In this document: positions 17,677 through 27,442 of the stretch, piece by piece | Layout of the letters: every line of letters starts with the position of its first letter | Numbering within the stretch: the stretch's first letter is position 1 | Origin: Endozoicomonas ascidiicola | GTDB lineage: Bacteria; Pseudomonadota; Gammaproteobacteria; Pseudomonadales; Endozoicomonadaceae | Length of the DNA: 64,000 bases | Reading direction: 5' to 3' | Assembly: GCF_001646945.1 (NCBI RefSeq) | Contig: NZ_LUTV01000002.1 | Span: 94,697 to 158,696 of the forward strand | The notes under the pieces: generated by a model | The model's database searches: none | Told to the model about the DNA's origin: nothing | The model's input: only the letters and a program-made list of their open reading frames with translations | Translations under genes and position numbers: made by a program

Positions 17677-19341
17677 TTACTGGTTTGCCAGTAGCCAGGT
17701 TTTGTATCCTCCTAAGAGATTACGGGAGTTAAAGCCCTGATTAATCAGCTGACGATGAGCCACATAACCTCTTAGCCCCACCAGACAGTAAACGACAATT
17801 TCTTTATCTCGTGGCAGTTCATGAATACGATCACGAAGCTGGCACAATGGGATATTGATGGCTCCCGGAATAAATCCACACTCAGATAATTCATCAGGGC
17901 CACGAACATCCAGAAGCACTCTGTCTTCTGTTAAATTAGTAATCTCATTAAAATGAATGGACTTCAAATCACCTTTCAAAATATTGGTGGCCACAAAAGC
18001 AGCCTGATTAATTACATCTTTCGCATTACCGAAGGGCGGTGCATAAGTGAGCTCAAGATGCTGCAGTTGCTCTACGGTCATGCCTGCCCGAATAGCCACA
18101 GAGAGAACATCGATACGCTTATCGATACCTTCTTTCCCCAGAGCCTGGGCACCTAGAATCTTTCCAGATGATGGGTCAAATAATAGCTTCAGGGAAACCG
18201 TTTCTGCTCCTGGGTAGTAACTGGCATGGCTGGCACCATGCACATAGACTTTCTCAAAACTCAGCCCATCTCTTTTTAATGCTTTTTCACTTTTTCCGGT
18301 TGCAGCTACAGTCAGATCAAATACTCTGCAAATGGAGGTTCCCTGAGTCCCCTGATAGCTTTCCACTCTACCCAGCATATTGTCTGCTGCAATTCGACCC
18401 TGTCGATTCGCCGGACCCGCTAATGGAATTAACGTTGGCTCACCTGTTATTAAGTCACTGACTTCTACTGCATCACCGACGGCATAAATACTCGGATCAC
18501 TGGTCTGCATAAGGTCATTAGTGACAATACCGCCAAGCTTACCAATGTCCAGACCGGCTTCCCGAGCCAATGAAATCTCTGGTCGAACCCCAATGGCCAT
18601 TATCAGCAGCTCTGTTTCCATCGTACTGCCATCGCCCAGATTCAACAGTAAATCATTACCCGCTGAGCGATAATCAACGCTGTTAAGGCCAACTCCAAGC
18701 TTAAGATCAACACCTTGGCTGGTGATTTCCTGATGCAGAAATGCCGCCATCTCCGGATCGACCGGAGCCATCACCTGATCAGACAATTCAAGCAATGTTG
18801 TTTTAATGCCTCGATGATGAAACGCTTCCGCCATTTCCAGACCGATAAAACCACCACCAACGACAGTGGCATGCTCAGGTTTATTCATCTCAATGGATTG
18901 TAGAATATTATCCATGTCCGGAATATTTCGGAGAGAAAACGTCAGTGGGTTATTAATTCCGGGTAGGGGAAGAATAACGGGCGCTGCACCCGGGCTCAGT
19001 AATAAGCGATCATAGCTTTCAATATATTCTGAGCCATCAAAACGATTCAGCACTGATACCGTTTTCTTATGGCGATTGATGAAAACCACTTCACTATTAA
19101 CTCGTACATCGACATTAAATCGACTGTGAAAGCTCTCGGGCGTTTGCAGTAATAGTGAATCCCTGTCTTCTATATCACCCGCAATATGGTAAGGCAGCCC
19201 ACAGTTAGCAAATGATATGTACGGCCCTCTTTCAAAAAGAACGATCTTCGCAACCTCACTCAAGCGTCGCGCCCTGGCTGCTGCCGATGCACCGCCTGCA
19301 ACACCACCGATAATAACGATTTTCTCACTGCCCATGGTCAT
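17677..19341 (-). CDS. CoA-disulfide reductase with C-terminal rhodanese domain
   Basis: The 554-residue flavoprotein has an FAD-binding GGVAGGASAAARARR near the N-terminus, the single redox cysteine C47 in SFANCGLPYH (the CoA-disulfide reductase type, not the CxxxxC of classic reductases), an NADH-binding VVGGGFIGLEMAEA, and a dimerisation domain to about 445. Residues about 460-554 form a rhodanese domain with active-site loop CLVGLRG (C519). CoADR-rhodanese fusions reduce CoA persulfides, polysulfides or disulfides and handle reactive sulfur. It is divergent from a BigR-like sensor and two YeeE/YedE genes, making one sulfur-responsive module. The start may be at 19341 or two codons later (MGSEKIVIIGG). 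Confidence 0.9.
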   Translation of the reverse strand: MTMGSEKIVIIGGVAGGASAAARARRLSEVAKIVLFERGPYISFANCGLPYHIAGDIEDRDSLLLQTPESFHSRFNVDVRVNSEVVFINRHKKTVSVLNRFDGSEYIESYDRLLLSPGAAPVILPLPGINNPLTFSLRNIPDMDNILQSIEMNKPEHATVVGGGFIGLEMAEAFHHRGIKTTLLELSDQVMAPVDPEMAAFLHQEITSQGVDLKLGVGLNSVDYRSAGNDLLLNLGDGSTMETELLIMAIGVRPEISLAREAGLDIGKLGGIVTNDLMQTSDPSIYAVGDAVEVSDLITGEPTLIPLAGPANRQGRIAADNMLGRVESYQGTQGTSICRVFDLTVAATGKSEKALKRDGLSFEKVYVHGASHASYYPGAETVSLKLLFDPSSGKILGAQALGKEGIDKRIDVLSVAIRAGMTVEQLQHLELTYAPPFGNAKDVINQAAFVATNILKGDLKSIHFNEITNLTEDRVLLDVRGPDELSECGFIPGAINIPLCQLRDRIHELPRDKEIVVYCLVGLRGYVAHRQLINQGFNSRNLLGGYKTWLLANQ

Positions 19342-19374
19342 TTCCTTTTCACATCTGATTATTTGAAAAACACC

Positions 19375-19456
19375 ATATTAGAAATTACTAATATAATCTA
19401 TACTTATTTAGCTTTATCTAATATAGTATTGACTGAATTATGACACTTGGTAGGAT
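19375..19456. promoter_or_regulatory. Sulfur-sensor operator and promoter region
   Basis: The palindrome ATATTAG-AAATTA-CTAATAT (19375-19394) lies between the divergent genes, and a third CTAATAT half-site is at 19418-19424. A promoter toward the ArsR gene follows: TTGACT (19429-19434), 16-base spacer, TAGGAT (19451-19456). AT-rich palindromes of this sort are bound by BigR-type repressors, so autoregulation of both directions is likely. Confidence 0.6.
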
Positions 19457-19490
19457 TGGGGTTATTAAATCAGGGTGAGGGTCTAACCCC

Positions 19491-19787
19491 ATGATGCTTA
19501 ACGAGATGCAGGCAAATGCGTCAGAAGCTGCTGGAATTTTGAAAATCCTATCCCATCCGGCACGACTAATCGTGGTTTGTCAGTTGGTCGATGGCGAAAT
19601 GGGCGCAGGGCAACTTCAAGAAAGTTCGGCCCTCAGCCAGTCCGCTTTTTCACAGCATCTAACCGTGTTACGAAATCACAAGTTGGTGAAAGTGCGCAAA
19701 GAATCTCAACAGGTTTTTTATTCTCTGGCAGACCCGAGAATAAAAGCACTGATACATGCCATGCACGAGATTTTTTGCAGCCAATAA
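19491..19787 (+). CDS. ArsR-family persulfide sensor (BigR/SqrR/YgaV type)
   Basis: The 98-residue winged-helix repressor begins after a clear operator. Its recognition helix region is SSALSQSAFSQHLTVLRNH and the wing follows in KVRKESQQVFYSLAD. It has only two cysteines, C30 (LIVVCQL) and C96 (EIFCSQ). The spacing of 66 equals that of the two redox cysteines of BigR (C42/C108) and SqrR (C41/C107), which form a disulfide or polysulfide bridge when persulfides rise and so release DNA. There is no ArsR-type metal cysteine pair. It heads an operon with the two YeeE/YedE genes and faces the CoADR-rhodanese gene. ATGATG at 19491 offers two adjacent Met starts. Confidence 0.85.
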   Translation: MMLNEMQANASEAAGILKILSHPARLIVVCQLVDGEMGAGQLQESSALSQSAFSQHLTVLRNHKLVKVRKESQQVFYSLADPRIKALIHAMHEIFCSQ

Positions 19788-19808
19788 TAATGAAAAGAGG
19801 GAAATTTA

Positions 19809-20228
19809 ATGGAGTTTGCAGTTCCATGGTCGTCTTTATTGGGCGGCATACTTTTGGGTGCATCAGCGCTTCTGTTATTACTGTTCAACGGTAAAGTTGC
19901 TGGCATCAGCGGTATTATTGGAGGCCTGATCAGCCCCGGGAAACAAGACTTTCTCTGGCGACTGCTTTTTCTTCTGGGAATGGTGGGTGGCGGCTGGCTT
20001 GCTATCCAATTTCTGGGGATTACCTTCCCTTCCGATTTCAGCGCTTCTCCCATAGTCATTATTATCGCAGGCTTATTCGTTGGGCTTGGCTCTGGTTTGG
20101 GAAATGGTTGCACCAGCGGACATGGCATCTGTGGCATTGGTCGTTTATCAGTCAGATCCATTGCCGCTACCTGCACGTTTATGGCCGTTGCTGCGGTGAC
20201 TGTTTTTATCCGACTTCACGTGATGTAA
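19809..20228 (+). CDS. YeeE/YedE-type sulfur transporter, first half
   Basis: The 139-residue membrane protein has about four hydrophobic segments and ends with the YeeE/YedE signature GLGSGLGNGCTSGHGICGI. The conserved cysteines in GCTSGHGIC sit in the pore of thiosulfate/sulfur transporters of this family. It is a half-length form (the pmpA type) paired with the next gene. AGAGGG precedes the start at good spacing. Expression is likely controlled by the ArsR sensor 21 bases upstream. Confidence 0.88.
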   Translation: MEFAVPWSSLLGGILLGASALLLLLFNGKVAGISGIIGGLISPGKQDFLWRLLFLLGMVGGGWLAIQFLGITFPSDFSASPIVIIIAGLFVGLGSGLGNGCTSGHGICGIGRLSVRSIAATCTFMAVAAVTVFIRLHVM

Positions 20229-20241
20229 GGGAGTATTGCTG

Positions 20242-20661
20242 ATGTTTTATATTATCTCTTTACTCACGGGTCTGATATTTGGAATTGGCATGGCGTTATC
20301 CGGCATGATTGATCCCGCCGTGGTTATTGCTTTTCTGGATGTAGCCGGCGAATGGAACCCAGCCCTGATGTTTGTGATGGGCGGTGCGCTGCTGGTGTTT
20401 ATTCCGGGTTATCAGCTGCTCATTAAAAAGCGACAGCAACCGGTTATTGCAGAGAAATGGTCGCTTAATTCGCTAAAAGCGTTGGATCGTCCGCTGATTA
20501 TCGGTGCTGCACTGTTCGGATTGGGATGGGGAATTCTGGGCGTTTGCCCTGGACCCGCAGTGACGTCCATGCTTGCGGGTAACAGTGATGTATGGCTATT
20601 TATGGCTGCCATGATCGCAGGGCTTTTCATCAGTCAAAAGCTAAAGCAGAAGATCAACTGA
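20242..20661 (+). CDS. YeeE/YedE-type sulfur transporter, second half
   Basis: I prefer the ATG at 20242 (MFYIISLLTGLIFGIGMALSG, 139 residues) over the TTG six bases earlier, because AAGGGAG lies about nine bases upstream. The protein has about four membrane segments and the family motif LGVCPGPAV in the second repeat, with a cysteine equivalent to the pore cysteine. Together with the preceding gene it makes one full YeeE/YedE transporter (pmpB type). Its 3' end overlaps the convergent rnr gene by eight bases, so the operon ends here without a visible terminator. Confidence 0.87.
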   Translation: MFYIISLLTGLIFGIGMALSGMIDPAVVIAFLDVAGEWNPALMFVMGGALLVFIPGYQLLIKKRQQPVIAEKWSLNSLKALDRPLIIGAALFGLGWGILGVCPGPAVTSMLAGNSDVWLFMAAMIAGLFISQKLKQKIN

Positions 20662-23281
20662 TCTTCCGCTTGCGGGGCTGCTTGCCTGCCGGCTTTCCTG
20701 AAGGGCTTCCTGAAGGGCTTCCTGAAGGACTTCCTGAGGGCTTAGCTGTGCTGGCAGCACCTGCTTTATCGCCAGTCGCCTTTTTCTTTTTGGCGACGGT
20801 TTTCTTTTGAGCCGCTTTTACTGGCTTACCCTTCTTGGTGGTTTTCTTTTTTGCTGGTTTCTTTCCTGAGCGACCACCGTCTTCGGATTTAGCACCTTTG
20901 CGTTTCTTCGCAGCCTCTTCCGCTTCCTTCGCTTCTTTCAGCAGTTTTGCTTTAGCAGCAGAGGATTTGAAGCGACTGCCCAGCGCAGCACTGCCTGAGG
21001 ATTTCGATTTGCCTGCAGATTTCGACTTCCCAGCTGACCTTTTACGACTCGGGTTGCTCACGGTAGAGAGCAGTTCAAAATCGATCTTCTTGTCATCCAG
21101 GTTGACCTTGCTGACCATAACTTCCAGCTGATCACCAAGACCAAAACGCCGCCCTGTACGCTCACCTTTCAGGCAGTGGTGAACATTGTCGTAGATGTAA
21201 TAGTCATCTGGCAGGCTGGTAATATGCACCAGACCTTCAACAAACACATCTTTCAACTCCACAAACAACCCAAAGCCAGTGACCGCAGCCACCACACCAT
21301 TAAAGGTCTGACCGATATGCTGCTGCATGTAATCACACTTCAGCCAGTCCATTGCGTCTCGGGTCGCCAGATCTGCTCGACGTTCAGTCACAGAACAATG
21401 TTCGCCTAATGCCTGAATATCACCATGGTCGTACGGATAAATTTTCTTTTTGGGAATTGGCAGAGCGCCCACTCGAATCACATGTTTCGATGCAATATCA
21501 GAACGAATCACGTGACGTAGTGCACGATGTATCAGTAAGTCAGGGTAGCGACGAATCGGTGAAGTAAAGTGAGCATACTCTTTAAACGCCAGACCAAAGT
21601 GTCCTTCGTTCTCGCCACTGTAGATGGCTTGGCTCATCGAACGCAGAACCACTACCTGAATAACATGGAAGTCCGGACGATCTTTTACTTTAAGCAACAA
21701 TGCCTGAATATGTTCCGGCGTAATCTTGCCCGACGGTAACGCCAGACCAAGAGTGCTTAGAAAACTGTTCAGGTTCAGTCGTTTCTCCATAGTCGGCCCT
21801 TCGTGGACACGATAGAGACCCGACAGGTTATGCTTTTTCAGGAATTTAGCAGCGCAGACGTTGGCGCAGAGCATGCATTCTTCAATCAGCTTATGTGCAT
21901 CATTCCGAACTGTTGGAACGATTTGCTCGATCTTACGGTTACGACCGAAAATGATTTGTGTTTCTACGGTATCAAAATCGATAGTACCGCGATCCGCACG
22001 AACAGCGATCAATGTCTTATAGAGTTCATAGAGTTGATCAACATCTTTAGTAACGTGTTGATACTCTTTGCGCAGGGTTTCACCTTCTTCACTATGGGAT
22101 AACATCTCCCACACTTTGGTGTAGGTTAGGCGTGCGTGAGAACGGATAACCGCTTCGCAGAATTTGTAACCGGAGATTTTACCTTTGGCACTGATGGTCA
22201 TTTCACACACCATCGCCAAGCGATCGACTTCAGGGTTCAGTGAACACAACCCGTTAGACAACACTTCCGGCAACATGGGAATCACATGGCCAGGAAAGTA
22301 GACCGATGTTCCCCGATTATTGGCTTCTTTATCGAGGGCTGAATCCGGTTTTACGTAATGGGACACATCCGCAATGGCAACAAATAAACGCCAACCGCCG
22401 CCTTTCTTTGGCTCACAGTAAACCGCATCATCGAAGTCACGGGCATCTTCACCATCGATGGTGACAAACGGTGTTTCCCTAAGATCGACTCTTAGTTCTT
22501 TATCTTTTTCTGCAACTTCGGTTTTGAAACCTTTGCACTGATTTTCTACAGTTTCCGGCCATTCGTGGGGAATGCCGTGGGTGCGAACCGCCACTTCCAC
22601 TTCCATGCCTGCATCGGCACGACCACCAAGGATTTCTTTCACAATCCCCATCGGCATATTGCGACGGCCTGGTTGGCGGGTAATTTCCAGCAGCACATAT
22701 TGCCCTTCTGTTGGCATTAATGGCCCGGGCTGAACGATAACTTCGCGACTGATTCGCTGATTTTCTGGCACCACAAAAGCGGCACCGGATTCTGTATAAA
22801 AACGACCAACAAGCTGTGTCGTATTGTGTTCAATGACTTCGACCAGCTGACCTTCTCTGCGGCCACGGTGATCCACGCCGGACTCTCGAACAACAGCACG
22901 ATCACCATCAAAGAGTTGACGCATTTCGCGGGGAGACAAGTACAGGTCTTCTCCGCTGTCGTCTGGTATTAAAAAGCCAAAGCCTTCTTTATTGCCTTGT
23001 ACCCGACCTTTGATCAGGTTCAATTTGCTGACCAAGGCAAAAGCATTCTTACGATTCTGCAGCAGTTGTCCGTCACGAATCATCGCTTTGAGACGGAACA
23101 TCAGCGCTTCTTTCTGTTCTTCTTCGGTGACGCCCATCTCTGTGCACAGGGTGCTATGACTGGCTGGCGCTCCCCGCTGCTCAAGAAATTCCATAATATA
23201 CACACGGCTGGGAACCGGGTTCTCATACCGCTGAGCTTCGACAGAAGCCTGACTATCCTGATCTTTCCACCCTTTTGACAT
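20654..23281 (-). CDS. rnr: Ribonuclease R
   Basis: The 875-residue 3'-5' exoribonuclease degrades structured RNA and takes part in trans-translation and rRNA quality control. Order of parts: winged helix (about 20-85), two cold-shock domains (about 90-240), the RNB catalytic domain with IDGEDARDFDD at 275-285 holding the metal-binding aspartates, an S1 domain (about 640-735), and a very basic tail. The tail of about 135 residues is Lys/Ala/Ser-rich, longer than in E. coli RNase R (813 residues), and ends with a Ser-Gly-Ser-Pro repeat. The gene lies just downstream of purA, as usual in this gene block. Confidence 0.97.
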   Translation of the reverse strand: MSKGWKDQDSQASVEAQRYENPVPSRVYIMEFLEQRGAPASHSTLCTEMGVTEEEQKEALMFRLKAMIRDGQLLQNRKNAFALVSKLNLIKGRVQGNKEGFGFLIPDDSGEDLYLSPREMRQLFDGDRAVVRESGVDHRGRREGQLVEVIEHNTTQLVGRFYTESGAAFVVPENQRISREVIVQPGPLMPTEGQYVLLEITRQPGRRNMPMGIVKEILGGRADAGMEVEVAVRTHGIPHEWPETVENQCKGFKTEVAEKDKELRVDLRETPFVTIDGEDARDFDDAVYCEPKKGGGWRLFVAIADVSHYVKPDSALDKEANNRGTSVYFPGHVIPMLPEVLSNGLCSLNPEVDRLAMVCEMTISAKGKISGYKFCEAVIRSHARLTYTKVWEMLSHSEEGETLRKEYQHVTKDVDQLYELYKTLIAVRADRGTIDFDTVETQIIFGRNRKIEQIVPTVRNDAHKLIEECMLCANVCAAKFLKKHNLSGLYRVHEGPTMEKRLNLNSFLSTLGLALPSGKITPEHIQALLLKVKDRPDFHVIQVVVLRSMSQAIYSGENEGHFGLAFKEYAHFTSPIRRYPDLLIHRALRHVIRSDIASKHVIRVGALPIPKKKIYPYDHGDIQALGEHCSVTERRADLATRDAMDWLKCDYMQQHIGQTFNGVVAAVTGFGLFVELKDVFVEGLVHITSLPDDYYIYDNVHHCLKGERTGRRFGLGDQLEVMVSKVNLDDKKIDFELLSTVSNPSRKRSAGKSKSAGKSKSSGSAALGSRFKSSAAKAKLLKEAKEAEEAAKKRKGAKSEDGGRSGKKPAKKKTTKKGKPVKAAQKKTVAKKKKATGDKAGAASTAKPSGSPSGSPSGSPSGKPAGKQPRKRKIS
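20691..20738. repeat. 12-bp tandem repeat in the rnr tail
   Basis: Four 12-base units of form GGGCTTCCTGAA, the outer two slightly diverged, encode repeated PSGS near the RNase R C-terminus. Unit length keeps the frame, so copy number can change without loss of the enzyme. Confidence 0.85.
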
Positions 23282-23446
23282 GTGGTTTATTGCACCTCGT
23301 TACCAGCCAGAGGCTGCTTTTGAATTTGAAAAGGTTGCCGGTGTGTCATTCCGATCATGCAGGGGGTTACTATTGCACCCATTCTTTATTAGTACATCGT
23401 TAGGTGAGTTTATGCAAAACAGGCAGGGAGTATACAACATTAGAAG

Positions 23447-23477
23447 AATAGCCGATCCTGAATATGGATCGGCTATT
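23447..23477. terminator. Strong hairpin after purA
   Basis: AATAGCCGATCC and GGATCGGCTATT form a perfect 12-bp stem with a 7-base loop, 26 bases after the purA stop. The T tract is poor on both strands, so it may act as a weak terminator or as an RNA-stabilising 3' end. Confidence 0.55.
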
Positions 23478-23502
23478 TCATTGTGCTTACCCGAAAGAAC
23501 GA

Positions 23503-24897
<1,395 letters not shown>

Positions 24898-24909
24898 TCA
24901 TCCAAACCC

Positions 24910-24941
24910 ATGAAAATGGCTTCGGAGAGCCGCATTTTCAT
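24910..24941. other. Intercistronic hairpin hisZ-purA
   Basis: ATGAAAATG and CATTTTCAT are the base of an imperfect hairpin with a bulged GC-rich upper part. A second small hairpin, GAGCGG-AAA-CCGCTC-like, lies just before it (about 24891-24900). These may modulate read-through between the two genes. Confidence 0.3.
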
Positions 24942-24961
24942 AGCAGTCACGACAATGCGGT

Positions 24962-26146
24962 TTAGCCAATCGGCTCAACCAACCACTTGCCGTCTCGGCA
25001 GACCAGCTGACGGTTACAACCCATGTCCGCTGCTTCTGTCTTTTGCCCGGGCAGCTGACACACTACCCTTTGGCCCTGTTGGCGCAATGACTGGACAGTT
25101 CCAGCATCCACATCCGCAGGTGCAAAAACGGTTAACTCTTCGGTCTGTTCACTGACGTTACCAGCTTGCAGCTCCAATAACGCTTTCAAATCCGTACTGA
25201 AACCTGTTGCCGGACGTGAACGACCAAAGGCCTCACCAATCCCATCATACCGGCCACCTTTGGCAATCGCCTGACCTTGATCAGGAAGATAGGCCGCAAA
25301 AACGACACCTGTATGATAGTTGTAGCCTCTTAACTCACCCAGATCGAGGTAGAACCCAGTCCCCGGGTAACGAGCGCTGATATCACGGGCAATGGACTCA
25401 AGTTCATCCAACGCGACCTGCACACCCTTAGGCGCTTTTTCCAGAGCAGCTCTTGCCCGATCAAGAATGTCGATATCACCTGCCAGTTGAGGCAGTGCGT
25501 TCAGCATGGCTGCAACGTCTTTATCGATATCCCACTGATTCACTAGTTGCTCAATCTCTGAGATTGCTTTGCGCTGTAGCGCATCAAACAGCTCGTGTTC
25601 CTGAGCATCAGTCAAGCCGGCCTGATCCGCCAACAGTCGATAAATCTGCACATGACCAAGATCCAGATTAACGGACTCTGCCCCCACTCTACCCAGTGTT
25701 TCGAGCATCAGGGCAATCACTTCCAGATCACTTTCCACACCAGAGTGACCGTATAATTCGGCACCGATCTGAATCAGTGAGCGTGATGCACCCAGTGTCG
25801 CTGGTCGAGTGTGAAAGACACTACCTGAATAACACAATCGTACAGGGCCATCCTGATTCAGTGCATGGGCATCAATTCTTGCTACTGCTGGCGTTGTGTC
25901 TGCCCGCAGACCAAGGGTTCTGCCGGTCAGTTGATCCGTCACTTTAAATATCTGCAGATCCAAATCGTGACCAACACCGGCGGTCAATGATTCCATAAAC
26001 TCAAGATGCGGTGGAATCACCAGTTGATAACCCCATCGATCAAACAGATCGAGTATGTCGCGTCTTAACTTTTCAGCACTTCGGGCTTTACCTGGCAGAA
26101 TTTCTTCAATTCCATCCGGCAGCAGCCAGCGATCAGCAACGGTCAT
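24962..26146 (-). CDS. hisZ: ATP phosphoribosyltransferase regulatory subunit HisZ
   Basis: The 394-residue protein is a histidyl-tRNA synthetase-like paralog that lacks aminoacylation activity and activates the short form of HisG in histidine synthesis. It begins MTVADRWLLPDGIEEILP and shows class-II synthetase-like motifs, including LRADTTPAVARI and RLCYSGSVFHTRP, plus YYHTGVVF-like and GGRYDG segments (here YNYHTGVVFAAYL and KGGRYDGIGEAFGRSRPATGF). hisZ between DUF2065 and purA is the usual gammaproteobacterial arrangement. hisG itself is not in this window. Confidence 0.96.
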   Translation of the reverse strand: MTVADRWLLPDGIEEILPGKARSAEKLRRDILDLFDRWGYQLVIPPHLEFMESLTAGVGHDLDLQIFKVTDQLTGRTLGLRADTTPAVARIDAHALNQDGPVRLCYSGSVFHTRPATLGASRSLIQIGAELYGHSGVESDLEVIALMLETLGRVGAESVNLDLGHVQIYRLLADQAGLTDAQEHELFDALQRKAISEIEQLVNQWDIDKDVAAMLNALPQLAGDIDILDRARAALEKAPKGVQVALDELESIARDISARYPGTGFYLDLGELRGYNYHTGVVFAAYLPDQGQAIAKGGRYDGIGEAFGRSRPATGFSTDLKALLELQAGNVSEQTEELTVFAPADVDAGTVQSLRQQGQRVVCQLPGQKTEAADMGCNRQLVCRDGKWLVEPIG

Positions 26147-26196
26147 AACAATCTCTCTTTTTGTTCATATCGAGTGTTACGGAAAAACCACCTAAC

Positions 26197-26270
26197 GTAG
26201 GTCGGTAACGCCAACAGCGTTGCCGACATAGCGATCTTCTCGTCGGCAATCCTTTGGATTACCGACCTAC
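26197..26270. repeat. 74-bp BIME-like twin-hairpin palindrome
   Basis: The whole element is an imperfect palindrome: GTAGGTCGGTAA at the left end and TTACCGACCTAC at the right. Each arm is also its own hairpin, GTCGGTAACGC/GCGTTGCCGAC on the left and GTCGGCAATCC/GGATTACCGAC on the right. This is the layout of paired REP sequences. It sits between hisZ and the DUF2065 gene. Confidence 0.7.
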
Positions 26271-26289
26271 AGGGTTAACAGATTTAGCA

Positions 26290-26490
26290 TTAACCATTTA
26301 TAAGGTAGAGCAGACCAACACCAACCAGCATACTGACAAGGCCGCCTATTCTAAGTTGCCTGTCATCAATTTCTGAAAGCCTGCTCACCAATTGACGCCA
26401 GCGCTGGGGATAAAGAAAAGGCACTATACCTTCAATCACCAGCATCAGGCTCAATGCGATCAGCAACTGCTGTATAAAGTCTATTTCCAC
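26290..26490 (-). CDS. DUF2065 small membrane protein (YjeT-like)
   Basis: This 66-residue protein has two transmembrane segments, at about residues 5-25 and 47-64, separated by a short polar stretch (YPQRWRQLVSRLSEIDDRQLR). The final VSMLVGVGLLYLING is typical of the DUF2065 family. It lies between hflC and hisZ, as its homologs do in many gammaproteobacteria. Function is unknown. A terminator separates it from hflC, so it may be transcribed from its own promoter or by read-through. Confidence 0.9.
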   Translation of the reverse strand: MEIDFIQQLLIALSLMLVIEGIVPFLYPQRWRQLVSRLSEIDDRQLRIGGLVSMLVGVGLLYLING

Positions 26491-26504
26491 ACAGCCCTCA
26501 CACG

Positions 26505-26527
26505 AAAAAACCGGGCGGGGCCCGGTT
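26505..26527 (-). terminator. Rho-independent terminator after hflKC
   Basis: AAAACCGGG and CCCGGTTTT form the stem around a 5-base GC loop. On the minus strand a run of six T follows. It lies 49 bases after the hflC stop. Confidence 0.85.
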
Positions 26528-26575
26528 TTGGTAATACTACCACGGTTTTTTCAGACTAACAGCACAATCTTGTGC

Positions 26576-27442
26576 TTACTTATCCTGATTAAAGTAGCGG
26601 AAGAAGTCACCTTTTGGCTCAATCAGCATGATATTGCCGCTTTCGCCAAAACTTTCTTTGTAAGCCTGAAGGCTACGATAGAAAGAATAGAACTCTGGAT
26701 CCTTCTTGTAAGCTGCCGCATAAATCTCAGCAGACTTCGCGTCACCATCACCTCGGATAATCTCAGACTGACGGTATGCATCAGCCAGCAGCACCCGCTT
26801 CTCACGGTCAGCATTAGCCATGATACCTTCGGCCATTTCCTGACCACGTGAACGATAGTCCTGAGCTTCTTTTTCACGCTCGGAAGACATACGTTCAAAC
26901 ACGGAGTCGCTTACCTGAGGCGGTAGATCGATACGTTTGATACGAACGTCCATCACGCTCACACCCAGCTCTTCCTGAGCCACTGTATTCAGCGACTTGG
27001 TCAGCTCATCCATCATTTCGTCACGCTGTCCGGAAACCACCTCGTTCAGAGTCAGGCTACCAAACTGGTTACGCATGCTGGATTCTGCACGCTGGGCAAG
27101 CAGATTACTGGCACGGAATACATCACCGGCAGTTGCACGATAGAAGTTGTACACGTTGTGAATACGCCACTTGATGTAGGAATCCACAATAACCGCTTTC
27201 TGCTCAAGGGTCAGGAATCGTTCAGATGGCACATCCAACGTCTGCAGACGTCCATCAAATACCTTAACCTTGTCGATCAGAGGAATTTTCACGTGCAGGC
27301 CAGGCGGAATGGTGTCGCGCACTACCTGTCCGAAACGCAATTGAACCGCTCTCTCCCGTTCGGAGATAACAAACAGACTACCCCAAGCCAATATAACGGC
27401 CACTACGGCGATAATCAGTCCAGTGAAGGCTTTCTGACTCAT
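26576..27442 (-). CDS. hflC: Protease modulator HflC
   Basis: The 288-residue SPFH/prohibitin-family protein has one N-terminal transmembrane helix (about residues 7-25) and a periplasmic SPFH domain starting SERERAVQLRFGQVV. With HflK it forms the large cage around FtsH and restrains that protease. Family segments seen include PPGLHVKIPLIDKVKVFDGRL, DSYIKWRIHNV and, near the end, GDGDAKSAEIYAAAY. Its start overlaps the hflK stop by four bases, so the pair is translationally coupled. Confidence 0.96.
   Translation of the reverse strand: MSQKAFTGLIIAVVAVILAWGSLFVISERERAVQLRFGQVVRDTIPPGLHVKIPLIDKVKVFDGRLQTLDVPSERFLTLEQKAVIVDSYIKWRIHNVYNFYRATAGDVFRASNLLAQRAESSMRNQFGSLTLNEVVSGQRDEMMDELTKSLNTVAQEELGVSVMDVRIKRIDLPPQVSDSVFERMSSEREKEAQDYRSRGQEMAEGIMANADREKRVLLADAYRQSEIIRGDGDAKSAEIYAAAYKKDPEFYSFYRSLQAYKESFGESGNIMLIEPKGDFFRYFNQDK

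Noticed and set aside
20691..20738. Short regular repeats as a CRISPR array
   Set aside because: The units are 12 bp, contiguous and coding for RNase R. There are no spacers and no cas genes.
23282..23446. tRNA or small RNA between purA and rnr
   Set aside because: Related genomes may carry a tRNA near here, but I saw no cloverleaf with T-loop or anticodon features, only the purA hairpin.
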